Origin: a bacterium HR19
GTDB taxonomy: Bacteria > Calescibacteriota > Calescibacteriia > Calescibacteriales > Calescibacteriaceae
Assembly (NCBI GenBank): GCA_002898315.1
Contig: BEHV01000010.1
Location: 16,101 to 80,100, forward strand
Direction of reading: 5' to 3'
DNA: 64,000 nt
Position 1 is the stretch's first letter, and each line of letters begins with the position of its first letter. Shown piece after piece: positions 8,485 through 17,672 of the stretch. Made by a program: the position numbers and the translations under genes. The notes beneath the pieces were generated by a model. That model saw only the letters and a program-made list of their open reading frames with translations. It was not told the DNA's origin and made no database searches.

Positions 8485-9081
8485 ATGAAGATAGCAAAAA
8501 GCTCTTTCTTTTCTTTTTTTAAAGATATACTTATTGCGCTTCTTATTGCTCTTTTTGTCAGAACCTTTGCGGTTCAAGCTTACAAGATTCCATCTGGCTC
8601 AATGATACCTACTTTGCTCGTCGGCGACTACATTCTTGTCAACCGACTTGAATACGGAATCAGAATCCCATACAAAGGATATATAGTAAGATGGGGAGAG
8701 ATAAAAAGGGGTGATATTGTTGTATTTGTATATCCAGAAGACCCTTCAAAGGATTTCATAAAAAGAGTTATAGCTCTTCCCGGCGAAGAAATAGAGATAA
8801 GAAAAAAGAAGATTTATATAAACGGGAAAGAAATAGAGGACCCGTGGGGCTTTTTCTCCGATAATTATTTCGGTCCTCCGCGAGATGATTTCGGACCTTT
8901 CAAGGTCCCGGAAGGACATGTTTTTGTTATGGGTGATAACAGAGATGAGTCAAACGATTCAAGGTTCTGGGGACCTGTTCCAATAGAAAACATAAAAGGG
9001 AAAGCTTTTCTGATCTACTTTTCATGGGATAGTTCAGCTAAAACCATAAGAAAAGAAAGACTTTTCTCTCTTATAAGATAA
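8485..9081 (+). CDS. lepB: Signal peptidase I
   Basis: 198 residues. A hydrophobic anchor (about residues 14-31) leads into the catalytic serine motif PSGSMIPTLLVGDY with Ser39. The general-base lysine is in KDFIKRVIALPGE (K93). Boxes D and E, GHVFVMGDNRDESNDSRFWG, are present. The enzyme cleaves signal peptides of proteins exported through SecYEG on the outer face of the inner membrane. Predicted clients in this window include the cytochrome c at 11.9 kb. It is the second gene after the SCP2 protein. Confidence 0.95.
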   Translation: MKIAKSSFFSFFKDILIALLIALFVRTFAVQAYKIPSGSMIPTLLVGDYILVNRLEYGIRIPYKGYIVRWGEIKRGDIVVFVYPEDPSKDFIKRVIALPGEEIEIRKKKIYINGKEIEDPWGFFSDNYFGPPRDDFGPFKVPEGHVFVMGDNRDESNDSRFWGPVPIENIKGKAFLIYFSWDSSAKTIRKERLFSLIR

Positions 9082-9112
9082 TCTTCAAACGAATTAATAA
9101 GTTTTTATTGGT

Positions 9113-9599
9113 ATGGAGCTTCTCAAAGAGATTGAAAAGAATGAAAAATGGGAGATTATAGACATCGGAAAAATCTCTGAACTCGCGAAAAAAATTCAAC
9201 TCTCTTTTCCCTACAACAAAAGGGAAGTTCTTTCTCGGAGATTATCTCAATCTCAAAACTATGGATGTATCTATAAATGTTCTGAAACCCGGCTATGTGA
9301 ATCCTTACCTTCATGTTCACAGGTATCACGAGGAGGTTTATATTTTTCTTGAGGGTGAAGGAGAGATGATGATAGGTGATAAAGTGATTAAAGTGAAGGA
9401 AGGTCATATAGTCAGGGTTGACCCGGAGGTAAAAAGAGGAGTGAGAAATCCTGATAGCTCAAAGAGCAATTTGGTTTTTATATGTGTGAGAGCTCAGGGG
9501 CAGTTCAACCGTCTTGACGGAGAGGGTGCTGGTCCAGTGTTGGGTGTTGATGGTTGGTCATACGATAAGATAATTGAAAAAGCGAAAAAAGAAAAATAA
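9113..9599 (+). pseudogene. Cupin-domain protein, split by a frameshift
   Basis: Two frames overlap. From ATG 9113: MELLKEIEKNEKWEIIDIGK...KKIQLSFPYNKR, then it leaves homology. From about 9222 another frame reads GKFFLGDYLNLKTMDVSINVL, then PYLHVHRYHEEVYIFLEGEG and IKVKEGHIVRVDPEVKRG. That is a single cupin fold with the metal-site pattern HxHxxxEEVYxFLEGEG. The second frame has no start upstream of 9261, and starting there would lose the conserved GKFFLGDYLNL strand. The frame change falls within about 9213-9228 (ACAAAAGGGAAG). One extra base, or loss of five, would explain it. It is a decayed gene or a sequencing error; the product is unknown beyond cupin. Confidence 0.7.
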
Positions 9600-9602
9600 A
9601 TT

Positions 9603-10667
9603 TTAGTTTGCGGGAGAAATTTCAAATCCTTTTTCCTGAAGTTCTTTTCTTATCTCCTGTGTTGCTTTTACCATGTTCTGCAATTTTCCTTTTGCTTCTT
9701 CTTCTGTTCTCGTTTTAAGACCGCAGTCGGGGTCAATCCATAGCTGATTTACTGAAAGAACCTCAAGCGCTTTTCTTATTCTCTGCTTTATGAGCTCAAC
9801 GCTCTCAACAATATGAGAGTGAGAATCCACTACTCCAAAGGATATATCTTTTGTGAAAGGATGTTTTTTGAAGAGTTCAACAAGGTCAAGCTCCGAGTTT
9901 GACATTTCAAGGTCTATGTTATGTACTGGCAGAGAGAGTATATCGGGATAAACAAACTCAAAAGCGCCGTAGCATATATGGGTTATAAAGTAAGCCGGTA
10001 TTCCTTCTGTCATTATGTAAAGGGCTTCTTGGGCTATTTTGAATTCATACGGTCTTGTAGAAATTGCGGGTTCATCTATCTGTATTATTTTTGCTCCTGC
10101 TTCATATAGCGCTTCAACCTCTTTTCTCAACTCTTTTGCAAAGGCGAAGCAAACCTTTTCTCTGCTACCATAATGCTCATCAAATGACCAATCCATCATA
10201 GTGTATGGACCGGTTAGCATTCCCTTGACTGGTTTTTTCGTGAGAGATTGAGCAAATTTCCATCTATCAACTGTGATAGGTTTTTTCCATTTTATTTTTC
10301 CGACTATTCTTGGTTTTATGTAGTATCTGTTGCCGTAGGAACGAACGAGCCCGCTCATTTTGAAGCCGTCAAGATTTTCAGCAAAATATGTGACCATATC
10401 TCCTCTATAAACTTCTCCATCAACTATAACATCTATCCCTATTTCGTCTTGGAATGTGACCCAGTATTCTGTTGCCTTATCTTCAAGTTTTCTGAGTTCA
10501 GATGGAGATAGTTTTTTTCTTCTCGCTTCTTTTATGTAGTCGGGCTTTGGCAAACTCCCAACAGATGTCGTGGGCAGAATTGGAAGGTTCAATTCCTTCT
10601 TGATTTTTTCTCCTAAACCCTGGTCAAAAACTCTTTTTCCATTTCTCATCCTGCTTTCTACCCCCAT
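9603..10667 (-). CDS. metE: Core-type cobalamin-independent methionine synthase homologue (MetE C-terminal domain only)
   Basis: 354 residues matching only the C-terminal catalytic barrel of MetE, which is about 750 residues in Escherichia coli. It begins with the substrate-loop signature TTSVGSLPKP at residues 33-42. All four zinc ligands can be assigned: H230 and C232 (FITHICYG), E254 (IDLEMSNSEL) and C315 (WIDPDCGL). The homocysteine-activating site is therefore intact, but the N-terminal domain that helps bind methyltetrahydrofolate polyglutamate is absent. Stand-alone core MetE proteins are known in archaea and some anaerobic bacteria, where a corrinoid is the likely methyl donor. Donor use here is inference. 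Convergent with the cupin gene. Confidence 0.88.
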   Translation of the reverse strand: MGVESRMRNGKRVFDQGLGEKIKKELNLPILPTTSVGSLPKPDYIKEARRKKLSPSELRKLEDKATEYWVTFQDEIGIDVIVDGEVYRGDMVTYFAENLDGFKMSGLVRSYGNRYYIKPRIVGKIKWKKPITVDRWKFAQSLTKKPVKGMLTGPYTMMDWSFDEHYGSREKVCFAFAKELRKEVEALYEAGAKIIQIDEPAISTRPYEFKIAQEALYIMTEGIPAYFITHICYGAFEFVYPDILSLPVHNIDLEMSNSELDLVELFKKHPFTKDISFGVVDSHSHIVESVELIKQRIRKALEVLSVNQLWIDPDCGLKTRTEEEAKGKLQNMVKATQEIRKELQEKGFEISPAN

Positions 10668-10733
10668 ATCAAAATTTATTTATTTCTGATAATTATAAAA
10701 CTTTTCTGGATTTTTTGAAATTTCTTTTCTATT

Positions 10734-11906
10734 ATGAAGCTTTCAAGGAGGGTTGAGGAGATAAAGCCATCGCCGACTCTATCTCTTGATGCGAAGGCAA
10801 AAGAGCTTATATCAAGGGGTGAAGATATAATTTCTTTCGGCGCAGGTGAGCCGGATTTTCCTACGCCTTCATCTGCAAGCGAAGGAGGAAAAAAAGCAAT
10901 AGACCTCGGAAAAACAAAATACACCGCAGTGGACGGAATACCAGAACTCAAAAGGTCCGCAATAAAAAGATTTTACGATTTTTTCGGCGTAAAGTATGAA
11001 ATCGGAGAAGTTATAGTAACTCCGGGAGCGAAAATGGCTATTTATGAAGCGCTCTTTTCTCTCGTAGATGAAGGAGACGAAGTCATAGCCCTCTCTCCCT
11101 ACTGGGTCTCATACATTGATATGATAAAGATGGTGGGAGGCAAACCGAAAATTGTTGAAACGAAACCTGAAAACAACTTTGAACCAATACCAGATGACAT
11201 AGCAAAAAGTATAAGTGAAAAAACAAAGCTTATAATTTTAAATTTTCCTTGCAACCCTACCGGTTCTGTTGCTTCTCCTGAAACCTTTAAAGAAATAGCT
11301 CAAGCAATAAAAGACAAAGACATTTTCGTCATATCTGATGAAATATACGGCACTATGGTTTATGATGGAGTGTTTGAAAGTTTCGCAAGATTTCTTAAAG
11401 ATAGAACTGTTGTCATCTGGGGTATGTCAAAAACATATTCTATGACCGGGTGGCGAATAGGGTTCGCTTTCGGACCCGAAAAAATTATCTCCGCTATGAA
11501 AAAGGTTCAGAGCCAAACAACTTCTAATCCCACAACTATCTCGCAGTATGCTTCACTTTCAGCGCTTGAAGAAGAACCACAAAAATTCGTCAGAGAAACA
11601 ACAGAAGAGTTCAGAAAAAGAAGAGACCTTATCTACGCCTTACTTGTTGAGATGGGACTCAAAGTTGTGAAACCAAAAGGAGCTTTTTATATTTTCCCAG
11701 ATGTATCACGGTTTTTAGGGATGAAGGTCAAAAACACAGATGAGTTGAGCGACTTTCTGCTCAATAAAAAGAAAGTCCTTGTCATACCCGGATCAGGATT
11801 TGGTGCAGAAGGATTCATAAGATTATCTTTTGCCCTATCAGAATCAAAAATAATAGAAGGAATAAAAAGAATAAAAGAGGGACTAGATGAAATAAATCAA
11901 AGCTAA
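10734..11906 (+). CDS. aspC: Class I aminotransferase, aspartate aminotransferase-like
   Basis: 390-residue PLP enzyme of the class I/II fold, group I-gamma, as in Thermus AspC. It starts MKLSRRVEEIKPSPTLSL. GAGEPDFPTP is at 37-45, NFPCNPTGS around 170-178, the PLP-phosphate DEIYG at 202-206, and the PLP lysine K233 in WGMSKTYSMTGWRIGF. It most likely transfers an amino group between aspartate or a similar amino acid and 2-oxoglutarate. Prephenate or other specificities are possible in this group. Transcribed divergently from metE. Confidence 0.92.
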   Translation: MKLSRRVEEIKPSPTLSLDAKAKELISRGEDIISFGAGEPDFPTPSSASEGGKKAIDLGKTKYTAVDGIPELKRSAIKRFYDFFGVKYEIGEVIVTPGAKMAIYEALFSLVDEGDEVIALSPYWVSYIDMIKMVGGKPKIVETKPENNFEPIPDDIAKSISEKTKLIILNFPCNPTGSVASPETFKEIAQAIKDKDIFVISDEIYGTMVYDGVFESFARFLKDRTVVIWGMSKTYSMTGWRIGFAFGPEKIISAMKKVQSQTTSNPTTISQYASLSALEEEPQKFVRETTEEFRKRRDLIYALLVEMGLKVVKPKGAFYIFPDVSRFLGMKVKNTDELSDFLLNKKKVLVIPGSGFGAEGFIRLSFALSESKIIEGIKRIKEGLDEINQS

Positions 11907-11936
11907 AAGTGATGAAAGTTAAAATCGCTTATTCCT

Positions 11937-12278
11937 TTATTTCTTTTGTTGTTTTGTTTGCTGATTTTTCAGAGAAATTATCCACGTGACGAGTTTTTTA
12001 GCTTCTTCTTCGGTAACTATACCTTTATTTGCTGGCATGGGGACTTGACCCCACTTACCCATTGACCCATTGAGAACAGAGTTTACAAGCTGAGGTATAT
12101 CTTTTTCAGTGTATTTTTTTGATACATCAAGCCACGCTGGACCTACGACTTTTTTATCTATCTGGTGACACGCAAGACAACCTTTCTGGTTTGCAAGCTG
12201 AAGCATATCTTCACCTAGCGCTTTACCCGCGAGAGCAAAAATAAACGCTAAAAACGCCGTATATTTCAAACCCTTCAT
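11937..12278 (-). CDS. Periplasmic c-type cytochrome (cytochrome c8/c551-like)
   Basis: 113 residues with a cleavable signal peptide (MKGLKYTAFLAFIFALAGKALG, probable cut near residue 22). One heme site follows: C34-L-A-C37-H38. GPAWLDVSKKY and GKWGQVPMPANKG follow, with Met81 as the likely axial ligand. The fold is the small class I cytochrome c551/c8 type, a soluble periplasmic electron carrier. The gene follows tatD on the same strand, with a clear AGGAGG (plus complement cctcct) just upstream of its ATG. The redox partner is not visible in the window. Confidence 0.92.
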   Translation of the reverse strand: MKGLKYTAFLAFIFALAGKALGEDMLQLANQKGCLACHQIDKKVVGPAWLDVSKKYTEKDIPQLVNSVLNGSMGKWGQVPMPANKGIVTEEEAKKLVTWIISLKNQQTKQQKK

Positions 12279-12329
12279 TTTGGCAGACCTCCTTTTTCAA
12301 AAAAGAGGTAAAAACCAATTCATACTTAT

Positions 12330-13103
12330 TCATTTTTTCAGGAAAATTTCTTCAAAGTTTTCGGTTATCTTGCAGGAAATTTCTTTTATGTCTTTCTCTT
12401 TTATTTCAGATATTTTTTTGAACACGAATCTGACATAAGATGGTTCGTTCTCGTCTTTGCCCCTAAAAGGTTTCGGAGTCAAAAAAGGAGAATCAGTTTC
12501 TGTAAGAATTCTGCCTATATCTGCTTGCTTTATCACTTCGTCAAGTTTTCTGTCAAATGTTATATTCCCCGAAAAAGATATAAAAAATCTTCTCTCAAAT
12601 GCTTTGTTCATTTCTTCTTTTCCCCAGCTGAAACAGTGGAAAACAGCAGATACATTAAAATCTTTTAGCATCTCTTCAGCCACAGAGAAGGCAGATTTAC
12701 CATCTTTTTCTCCGCGAGTGTGAATGATAACAGGTTTTGAAATCTTCTCCGCAATTTCAAGATGCTTCCTGAAAAACTCTATCTGCTTTCTGGGATTTTT
12801 CCCTTTCCGAAAGTCAAGTCCTGTTTCCCCTATTGCTACAAGCTTTCTATCTTCTGCAAACCTCAAAATCTCTCTTTCCAATCTATTGAGGTCAGAATCT
12901 TCAAGGTTTTCAGCATATAGGGGATGAATTCCAATCGCTGAATAAACAATCTCATACCTTTGAGACAGCAAAGCAACTTCCTCAATATCTTCAAAAGATG
13001 TTGAGGGACACAAAATATATTTTACTCCTTCTTTTTTTGCTCTTTCTATGACTTCGTCGGTGTTTTTTGAAATCATGTGAAGGTGTGCGTGCGAATCTAC
13101 CAT
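12330..13103 (-). CDS. tatD: TatD-family metal-dependent DNase/hydrolase
   Basis: 257 residues, full length for the family. The metal-binding SHAHLH is at residues 4-9, followed by AIGIHPLYAE, AIGETGLDFR, VIIHTRGE, FHCFSWG and a C-terminal LTETDSPFLTPKP. Family members are TIM-barrel nucleases acting on DNA 3' ends. Despite the name, they are not part of the Tat transporter. It follows secY with a 17-bp gap and precedes the cytochrome gene on the same strand. Confidence 0.94.
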   Translation of the reverse strand: MVDSHAHLHMISKNTDEVIERAKKEGVKYILCPSTSFEDIEEVALLSQRYEIVYSAIGIHPLYAENLEDSDLNRLEREILRFAEDRKLVAIGETGLDFRKGKNPRKQIEFFRKHLEIAEKISKPVIIHTRGEKDGKSAFSVAEEMLKDFNVSAVFHCFSWGKEEMNKAFERRFFISFSGNITFDRKLDEVIKQADIGRILTETDSPFLTPKPFRGKDENEPSYVRFVFKKISEIKEKDIKEISCKITENFEEIFLKK

Positions 13104-13120
13104 AAGTGAAAATTCTTATG

Positions 13121-14440
13121 TCAGTATGCCGTCCTCCCTCTTACCAGAGGTTCTTTGCCAAATATTCCCTCATAGCTTGACATAAAGAGTATTGATTCAA
13201 TTTGTCTTATTGTATCCATCGCCACCCCAATGACTATAAGGAGTGATGTTCCTCCGAATCTGAAAGGTAAGTTCATGGCTCCTATAAAGAATGTTGGCAG
13301 AACGCATATCAAACCGACATATATTCCACCGAAAAATGTCAATCTTGTGATGATTTTATCAAGGTGTTCAGCGGTTTGTTGTCCCGGTCTTACTCCGGGA
13401 ATAAAAGCACCGGCTTTTTGCAAATTTTCGGCAATGTCGTATGGATTGAAAATTATTCCCGTATAAAAGAAAGCGAAAAATATGATGAGAATGAAGTAAA
13501 TTATGTTGTAGCCCACAGATAGAGGATTAAGGAACATTGCCACTTTCTGCGCTATTTCATTTTGAGAAAATGTAGCAATCGTAAGCGGGAACATCAATAT
13601 TGAAGAAGCGAATATCGGGGGTATAACACCAGAGATGTTGAGTTTTATCGGGAGGTAAGATGATACTCCTCCTGCGATTTTCCTTCCCATTATGCGGGTT
13701 GCATATTGTATGGGAATTTTTCTGTAAGATGCCTCAATATAAACTATAAGACCGACGACAACAACCATTATAGAAAGCCCAATCATAAGGTTCATAGGTT
13801 CTATCTCACCAAGTTTAAGAAGTGTTATGATATTGCCGATTGAGCCGGGGATTCTGGCAATTATTCCTGTGAATATTATGAGGGAGACACCGTTGCCGAT
13901 TCCTTTTTTTGTTATCTGTTCTCCTACCCACAAGAGAGCCATCGTTCCGAAAGATAAGATTATTCCTGTTGAAATTCTGAAAAACATTCCTCCTTCAAGT
14001 GCGAGCGCGCCGGCACCGATAGTGCTTCTTTCAAGCGAAAGAGCCCAGAATGCTCCCTGAAAGAAACTCAACCCCACGGTGAGATAACGCGTGTACTGAT
14101 TTATTTTCTGCCTGCCGAGTTCCCCTTGCTTTTTCAGCTCCTGCAATCTTGGAAAAACAGAGCTCAGAACTTCCATAATGATTGATGATGTTATATATGG
14201 CATCACTCCGAGAGCAAATATAGATGCGTTTTCCATCGCTCCACCTGAAAAAAGATTGAACAAACCAAGAAGGGTTCCTTCCGCCCTTGCAAAAAATTCC
14301 TTCAACGCCTGAACATCTACCCCAGGTATAGGTATAAAAATCCCTATACGATATATGGCAAGCATAGCAAGAGTGAAAAGAAGTCTGTTTTTCAACTCCG
14401 GTATCTTCGGGATAGAAATTATTCCGGCTGGTCTTTGCAT
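13121..14440 (-). CDS. secY: Protein translocase subunit SecY
   Basis: 439-residue central channel of the Sec translocase with about ten membrane segments. It shows IPIPGVDVQALKEFF near residue 36, FSGGAMENASIFALGVMPYI (plug and TM2), VLPTFFIGAM and the C-terminal SYEGIFGKEPLVRGR. Normally secY sits in the spc ribosomal operon ahead of adk. Here it lies between gspK and tatD, about 12 kb from the ribosomal genes. Export partners visible in the window are lepB and the type II secretion genes. Confidence 0.96.
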   Translation of the reverse strand: MQRPAGIISIPKIPELKNRLLFTLAMLAIYRIGIFIPIPGVDVQALKEFFARAEGTLLGLFNLFSGGAMENASIFALGVMPYITSSIIMEVLSSVFPRLQELKKQGELGRQKINQYTRYLTVGLSFFQGAFWALSLERSTIGAGALALEGGMFFRISTGIILSFGTMALLWVGEQITKKGIGNGVSLIIFTGIIARIPGSIGNIITLLKLGEIEPMNLMIGLSIMVVVVGLIVYIEASYRKIPIQYATRIMGRKIAGGVSSYLPIKLNISGVIPPIFASSILMFPLTIATFSQNEIAQKVAMFLNPLSVGYNIIYFILIIFFAFFYTGIIFNPYDIAENLQKAGAFIPGVRPGQQTAEHLDKIITRLTFFGGIYVGLICVLPTFFIGAMNLPFRFGGTSLLIVIGVAMDTIRQIESILFMSSYEGIFGKEPLVRGRTAY

Positions 14441-14514
14441 AAATCAAAAAGTAAGCAATAAACTTTCAGATTTGCAATATATAAAAAGTTTTTTTGATCT
14501 CCTCCCTAGCTCTT

Positions 14515-15555
14515 TCAGAACCTCCGGAAAAATAATATTTCTCCATCATCTTTTGAGATCACTGCTTGTATTCCGCTCTGGACTCCTCCTGATTCACAGA
14601 GTATTTTCACTGAAAATATATCTGACCCTATGTCAAAAATCATCTCTGGCTTCAAATTGAAAAAATTTTCAGGAGAAACTGGAACCAACTTAGATAAAAA
14701 AGCCATGAACTCCGAAAAACTTTTGAAAGGATTTCCTTTTCTTTCTTTGATTATTTTATCTGCTATGTCAAGGGCGTCGTCTTTATCTATGAATGATGCG
14801 ATGACTTCTTTTGGTGCGGTGTTTATATTTATTTTCATCGCTCCCGCATAAGGCCATAAGGTCATATACGGAGAACCCATAGCGTCTGGTCTCCCTTCAA
14901 AATATTCAAGCATAAGATTGCTTATATTTATGCCGACCGAGTTGCTTATCTGAACTATTTCTTCCGGGAATGGTATAAACCAGTTTCTCGGGATAATTTC
15001 GGCAAATCCACTTTCAAACATACCTTCTGAGTCAAAATCAATCCAATCAAGGATGTATCCTGCTAATCTTTCATCTACTTTCATTATTTTGAGGAACTTC
15101 TGAAATACTTTCAGGTAGCTCTGCCTTGCGGGAGCATCTGCCTTACCCTGACTATCTACAAGAGCATTTAAGTTTATTTTCGCGTTCTCATCTGTTATGA
15201 TGGCTCTTACCTTACCATAAATGACATCTACCGGCAGTATATATGTTTTTGACCAGAGTTCATCTTGTGAAGAGAAGTCCTCCGAGTAGTAATCAGCTTT
15301 TCCTTTTGCTCTGTCATCTTTGAGTATTTCTTTGACTATTTCAAGTGCGGAATCGCAGACCGAATCAGCTACCACAGTATTTTTTATATTACCTAAAATT
15401 ATTGCAGATTGCGAAATATTTGAGGTCATCTGAGTCAGAACGACGGTGAGCAGAGATACCGATGCCAAAGTTACGACGAGAAAAAACGACCTTCTGTTTT
15501 TCAGGGAAGGAGCTTTTTGCTCTTTATCAGTAGAATTTATCTCATTTTTTTTCAT
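14515..15555 (-). CDS. gspK: Type II secretion minor pseudopilin GspK
   Basis: 346 residues. Basic N-terminus (SLKNRRSFFLVVTLASVSLL) followed by one hydrophobic segment (about 22-45), as in a prepilin, though the usual Gly-Phe cleavage site is not obvious. It then shows VRAIITDENAKINLNALVD, LAGYILDWIDFDSEG and MKININTAPKEVIASF. These are the diagnostic T2SS protein K motifs, with a helix-hairpin-helix region. GspK caps the pseudopilus tip. It starts 3 bp after the mutase stop on the same strand. The other gsp genes are absent apart from gspC at 45 kb, so the system is dispersed. Confidence 0.85.
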   Translation of the reverse strand: MKKNEINSTDKEQKAPSLKNRRSFFLVVTLASVSLLTVVLTQMTSNISQSAIILGNIKNTVVADSVCDSALEIVKEILKDDRAKGKADYYSEDFSSQDELWSKTYILPVDVIYGKVRAIITDENAKINLNALVDSQGKADAPARQSYLKVFQKFLKIMKVDERLAGYILDWIDFDSEGMFESGFAEIIPRNWFIPFPEEIVQISNSVGINISNLMLEYFEGRPDAMGSPYMTLWPYAGAMKININTAPKEVIASFIDKDDALDIADKIIKERKGNPFKSFSEFMAFLSKLVPVSPENFFNLKPEMIFDIGSDIFSVKILCESGGVQSGIQAVISKDDGEILFFRRF

Positions 15556-15558
15556 TTA

Positions 15559-17223
15559 TCAGAAGGATTTAAGCTCCGTAAATTCACCCCACACTTCTTT
15601 CATCGTATTCATTATTTCCTCCTCTGTTGCATACTCCTTTACAGCATCTTTTATGTATGGTATTAGGTTTTTGCCTTTCTTCACTGCTGATTTTAGCTCA
15701 TCAAGATTTCTCAGAACCGCTCTTCCATCTCTTTTTGCTTTTATCTCTTTAAGGAACTTTTTCTGCTCTTCTTCACACGATGGGGGAATTCTGAATTTCG
15801 GGAACTCAAATTTTCCTCCTTCTTCTCCTTGAAATGCATTTACTCCAACTATTATTCTTTCTCCTCTTTCAACTTTGCTCTGGAACTCAAAAGATGCTCT
15901 TGCTATCTCTTTTCTGAAAAATCCTGACTTTATACCTTCTATAACTCCGTAGTAGAAAGAACCGTTGCCCGTTTCAAGTATTTTTTGCAGGTATTTTTCT
16001 GCTTCTTCTTCCATCTTATTGGTGAGTGATTCTACGAAAAATGAGCCACCGAGCGGGTCTGCGACATTTGCGACTCCTGTTTCATAAGCTATGACCTGTT
16101 GAGTTCTCACAGCTATTCTTGCGGAAAGCTCAGACGGAAGACATATAGCTTCGTCAAAAGAGTTTGTATGCAGTGATTGTGTCCCCCCTAAAACTGCTGC
16201 AAGCGCTTCAATGGTGGTTCTTATTATATTTACTTCGGGTTGCTGAGCTGTGAGAGAGCATCCTGCGGTTTGAGTATGAAAGCGTAGCATCATAGAGCGA
16301 GGATTTTTCGCTTTATACCTTTCTTTCATGTATCTTGCCCAGATTCTTCTCGCTGCTCTGAACTTCGCTATCTCCTCAAAAAAATCAATATGACAGTTGA
16401 AGAAAAAAGATATCATCGGAGCGAACTCATCTACATCAAGCCCTCTCTGGATTCCCGCCTCAACATACGCAAAACCATCAGCAAGTGTAAAGGCAAGTTC
16501 CTGAACGGCGTCTGAACCTGCCTCTCTTATGTGGTATCCGGAAACAGAAATTATGTTGAACCTCGGAGTGTGATCTTTTGAATACTCAAACATATCAACA
16601 ATAAGTTTTACCGATGGTTCGGGAGGAAAAATCCACTCGTTCTGTGCGTGATACTCTTTCAAAATATCGTTCTGGATTGTTCCTCTGAGCAACCTTGTAT
16701 CTACTCCTCTTTTTTCTGCCAGAAACACATACATTGAGTAAAGCCATATTGCGGGGGCGTTGATGGTGAAAGAAACAGAAATTTTTTCAAGCGGAATCCC
16801 GTCAAAAAGCTTTTCAAGGTCTGCAAGGGTATCTATTGCTACTCCCTCTACTCCTACTTCTCCTTCTGCAAGAGGAGAATCTGAATCAAGCCCCATCAGA
16901 GTCGGCATGTCAAATGCTGTTGAGAGACCTGTTTGCCCTTGTGAGAGAAGAAATTTCCATCTTCTGTTGGTATCTTCTGCTCTTCCAAATCCAGAAAACT
17001 GCCTTATTGTCCATATTTTACCCCTGTACATGTTTTTGTGTATCCCTCGGGTGAATGGATATTCCCCCGGGTCCCCAAGATTTTCTCTATAAAAATTTTC
17101 ATCTATTTTTATATCACTTATGTTGTATAACTCTTTGAGATTCAGCCCTGATAAACTTATTCCGTCTGCTTTTGATGGTGTGTTATCTGAAATTTTTTCG
17201 TCCTTTTTTCTCTCCATAACCAA
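15559..17223 (-). CDS. mcmA1: Methylmalonyl-CoA mutase, large (catalytic) subunit
   Basis: 554 residues, the size of the separate large subunit without the C-terminal B12-binding domain. It has GEYPFTRGIHKNMYRGKIWT, FAGFGRAEDTNRR-like FSGFGRAEDTNRRWKFLL, GLSTAFDMPTLMG, RFHTQTAGCSLTAQQPEVN and GVANVADPLGGSFFVE. It isomerises (R)-methylmalonyl-CoA and succinyl-CoA, or acts on a related acyl-CoA, using adenosylcobalamin held by a small subunit. Neither the small subunit, the epimerase nor MeaB is in the window. Isobutyryl-CoA-type specificity cannot be excluded. Divergent from the PCD gene. Confidence 0.92.
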   Translation of the reverse strand: MVMERKKDEKISDNTPSKADGISLSGLNLKELYNISDIKIDENFYRENLGDPGEYPFTRGIHKNMYRGKIWTIRQFSGFGRAEDTNRRWKFLLSQGQTGLSTAFDMPTLMGLDSDSPLAEGEVGVEGVAIDTLADLEKLFDGIPLEKISVSFTINAPAIWLYSMYVFLAEKRGVDTRLLRGTIQNDILKEYHAQNEWIFPPEPSVKLIVDMFEYSKDHTPRFNIISVSGYHIREAGSDAVQELAFTLADGFAYVEAGIQRGLDVDEFAPMISFFFNCHIDFFEEIAKFRAARRIWARYMKERYKAKNPRSMMLRFHTQTAGCSLTAQQPEVNIIRTTIEALAAVLGGTQSLHTNSFDEAICLPSELSARIAVRTQQVIAYETGVANVADPLGGSFFVESLTNKMEEEAEKYLQKILETGNGSFYYGVIEGIKSGFFRKEIARASFEFQSKVERGERIIVGVNAFQGEEGGKFEFPKFRIPPSCEEEQKKFLKEIKAKRDGRAVLRNLDELKSAVKKGKNLIPYIKDAVKEYATEEEIMNTMKEVWGEFTELKSF

Positions 17224-17293
17224 AATTTTAATAGTAAATGGAATTTATAGACCTAAAACTGAATAAATTTTTCTCTATGCATAAAATTTGGGT

Positions 17294-17626
17294 ATGGACC
17301 TTACCAAAAGGCGTTGTGTCCCATGCGAGGGTGGAGTCCTTCCGCTGAGCGATGAAGAAGAAGAAAAATTCATAAAAGAAGTTGACGGCTGGGAGCTAAT
17401 AAGAGAGGAAGGAAAACCACATAGAATAAAAAAAAGATTTAAATTCAAGGACTTTAAAGAAGCTATCAGGTTTGTCAATAAAGTTGCAGAGATAGCAGAA
17501 CAAGAAGGACATCATCCAGATATCCATATATTTTATAATGTGGTTGAAGTAGAGCTGTGGACTCATGCAATAAAAGGTCTTCATGAAAATGATTTTATTT
17601 TAGCAGCAAAGATAGATAAGTTGTAG
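17294..17626 (+). CDS. Pterin-4a-carbinolamine dehydratase family protein
   Basis: 110 residues from ATG 17294; a TTG two codons earlier is less likely. It begins MDLTKRRCVPCEGGVLPLS, the usual start of bacterial PCD-like proteins. The active-site histidines are in EQEGHHPDIHI, and ELWTHAIKGLHENDFILAAKID closes the fold. The classical role is dehydration of carbinolamine during tetrahydropterin recycling. No aromatic amino acid hydroxylase is visible, so the role may instead concern molybdopterin or folate metabolism. Divergent from the mutase gene. Confidence 0.9.
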   Translation: MDLTKRRCVPCEGGVLPLSDEEEEKFIKEVDGWELIREEGKPHRIKKRFKFKDFKEAIRFVNKVAEIAEQEGHHPDIHIFYNVVEVELWTHAIKGLHENDFILAAKIDKL

Positions 17627-17672
17627 TAGGGAAAATATAGCCGAGGAAATTCTGAAGTTTTATTTTGCCTGC

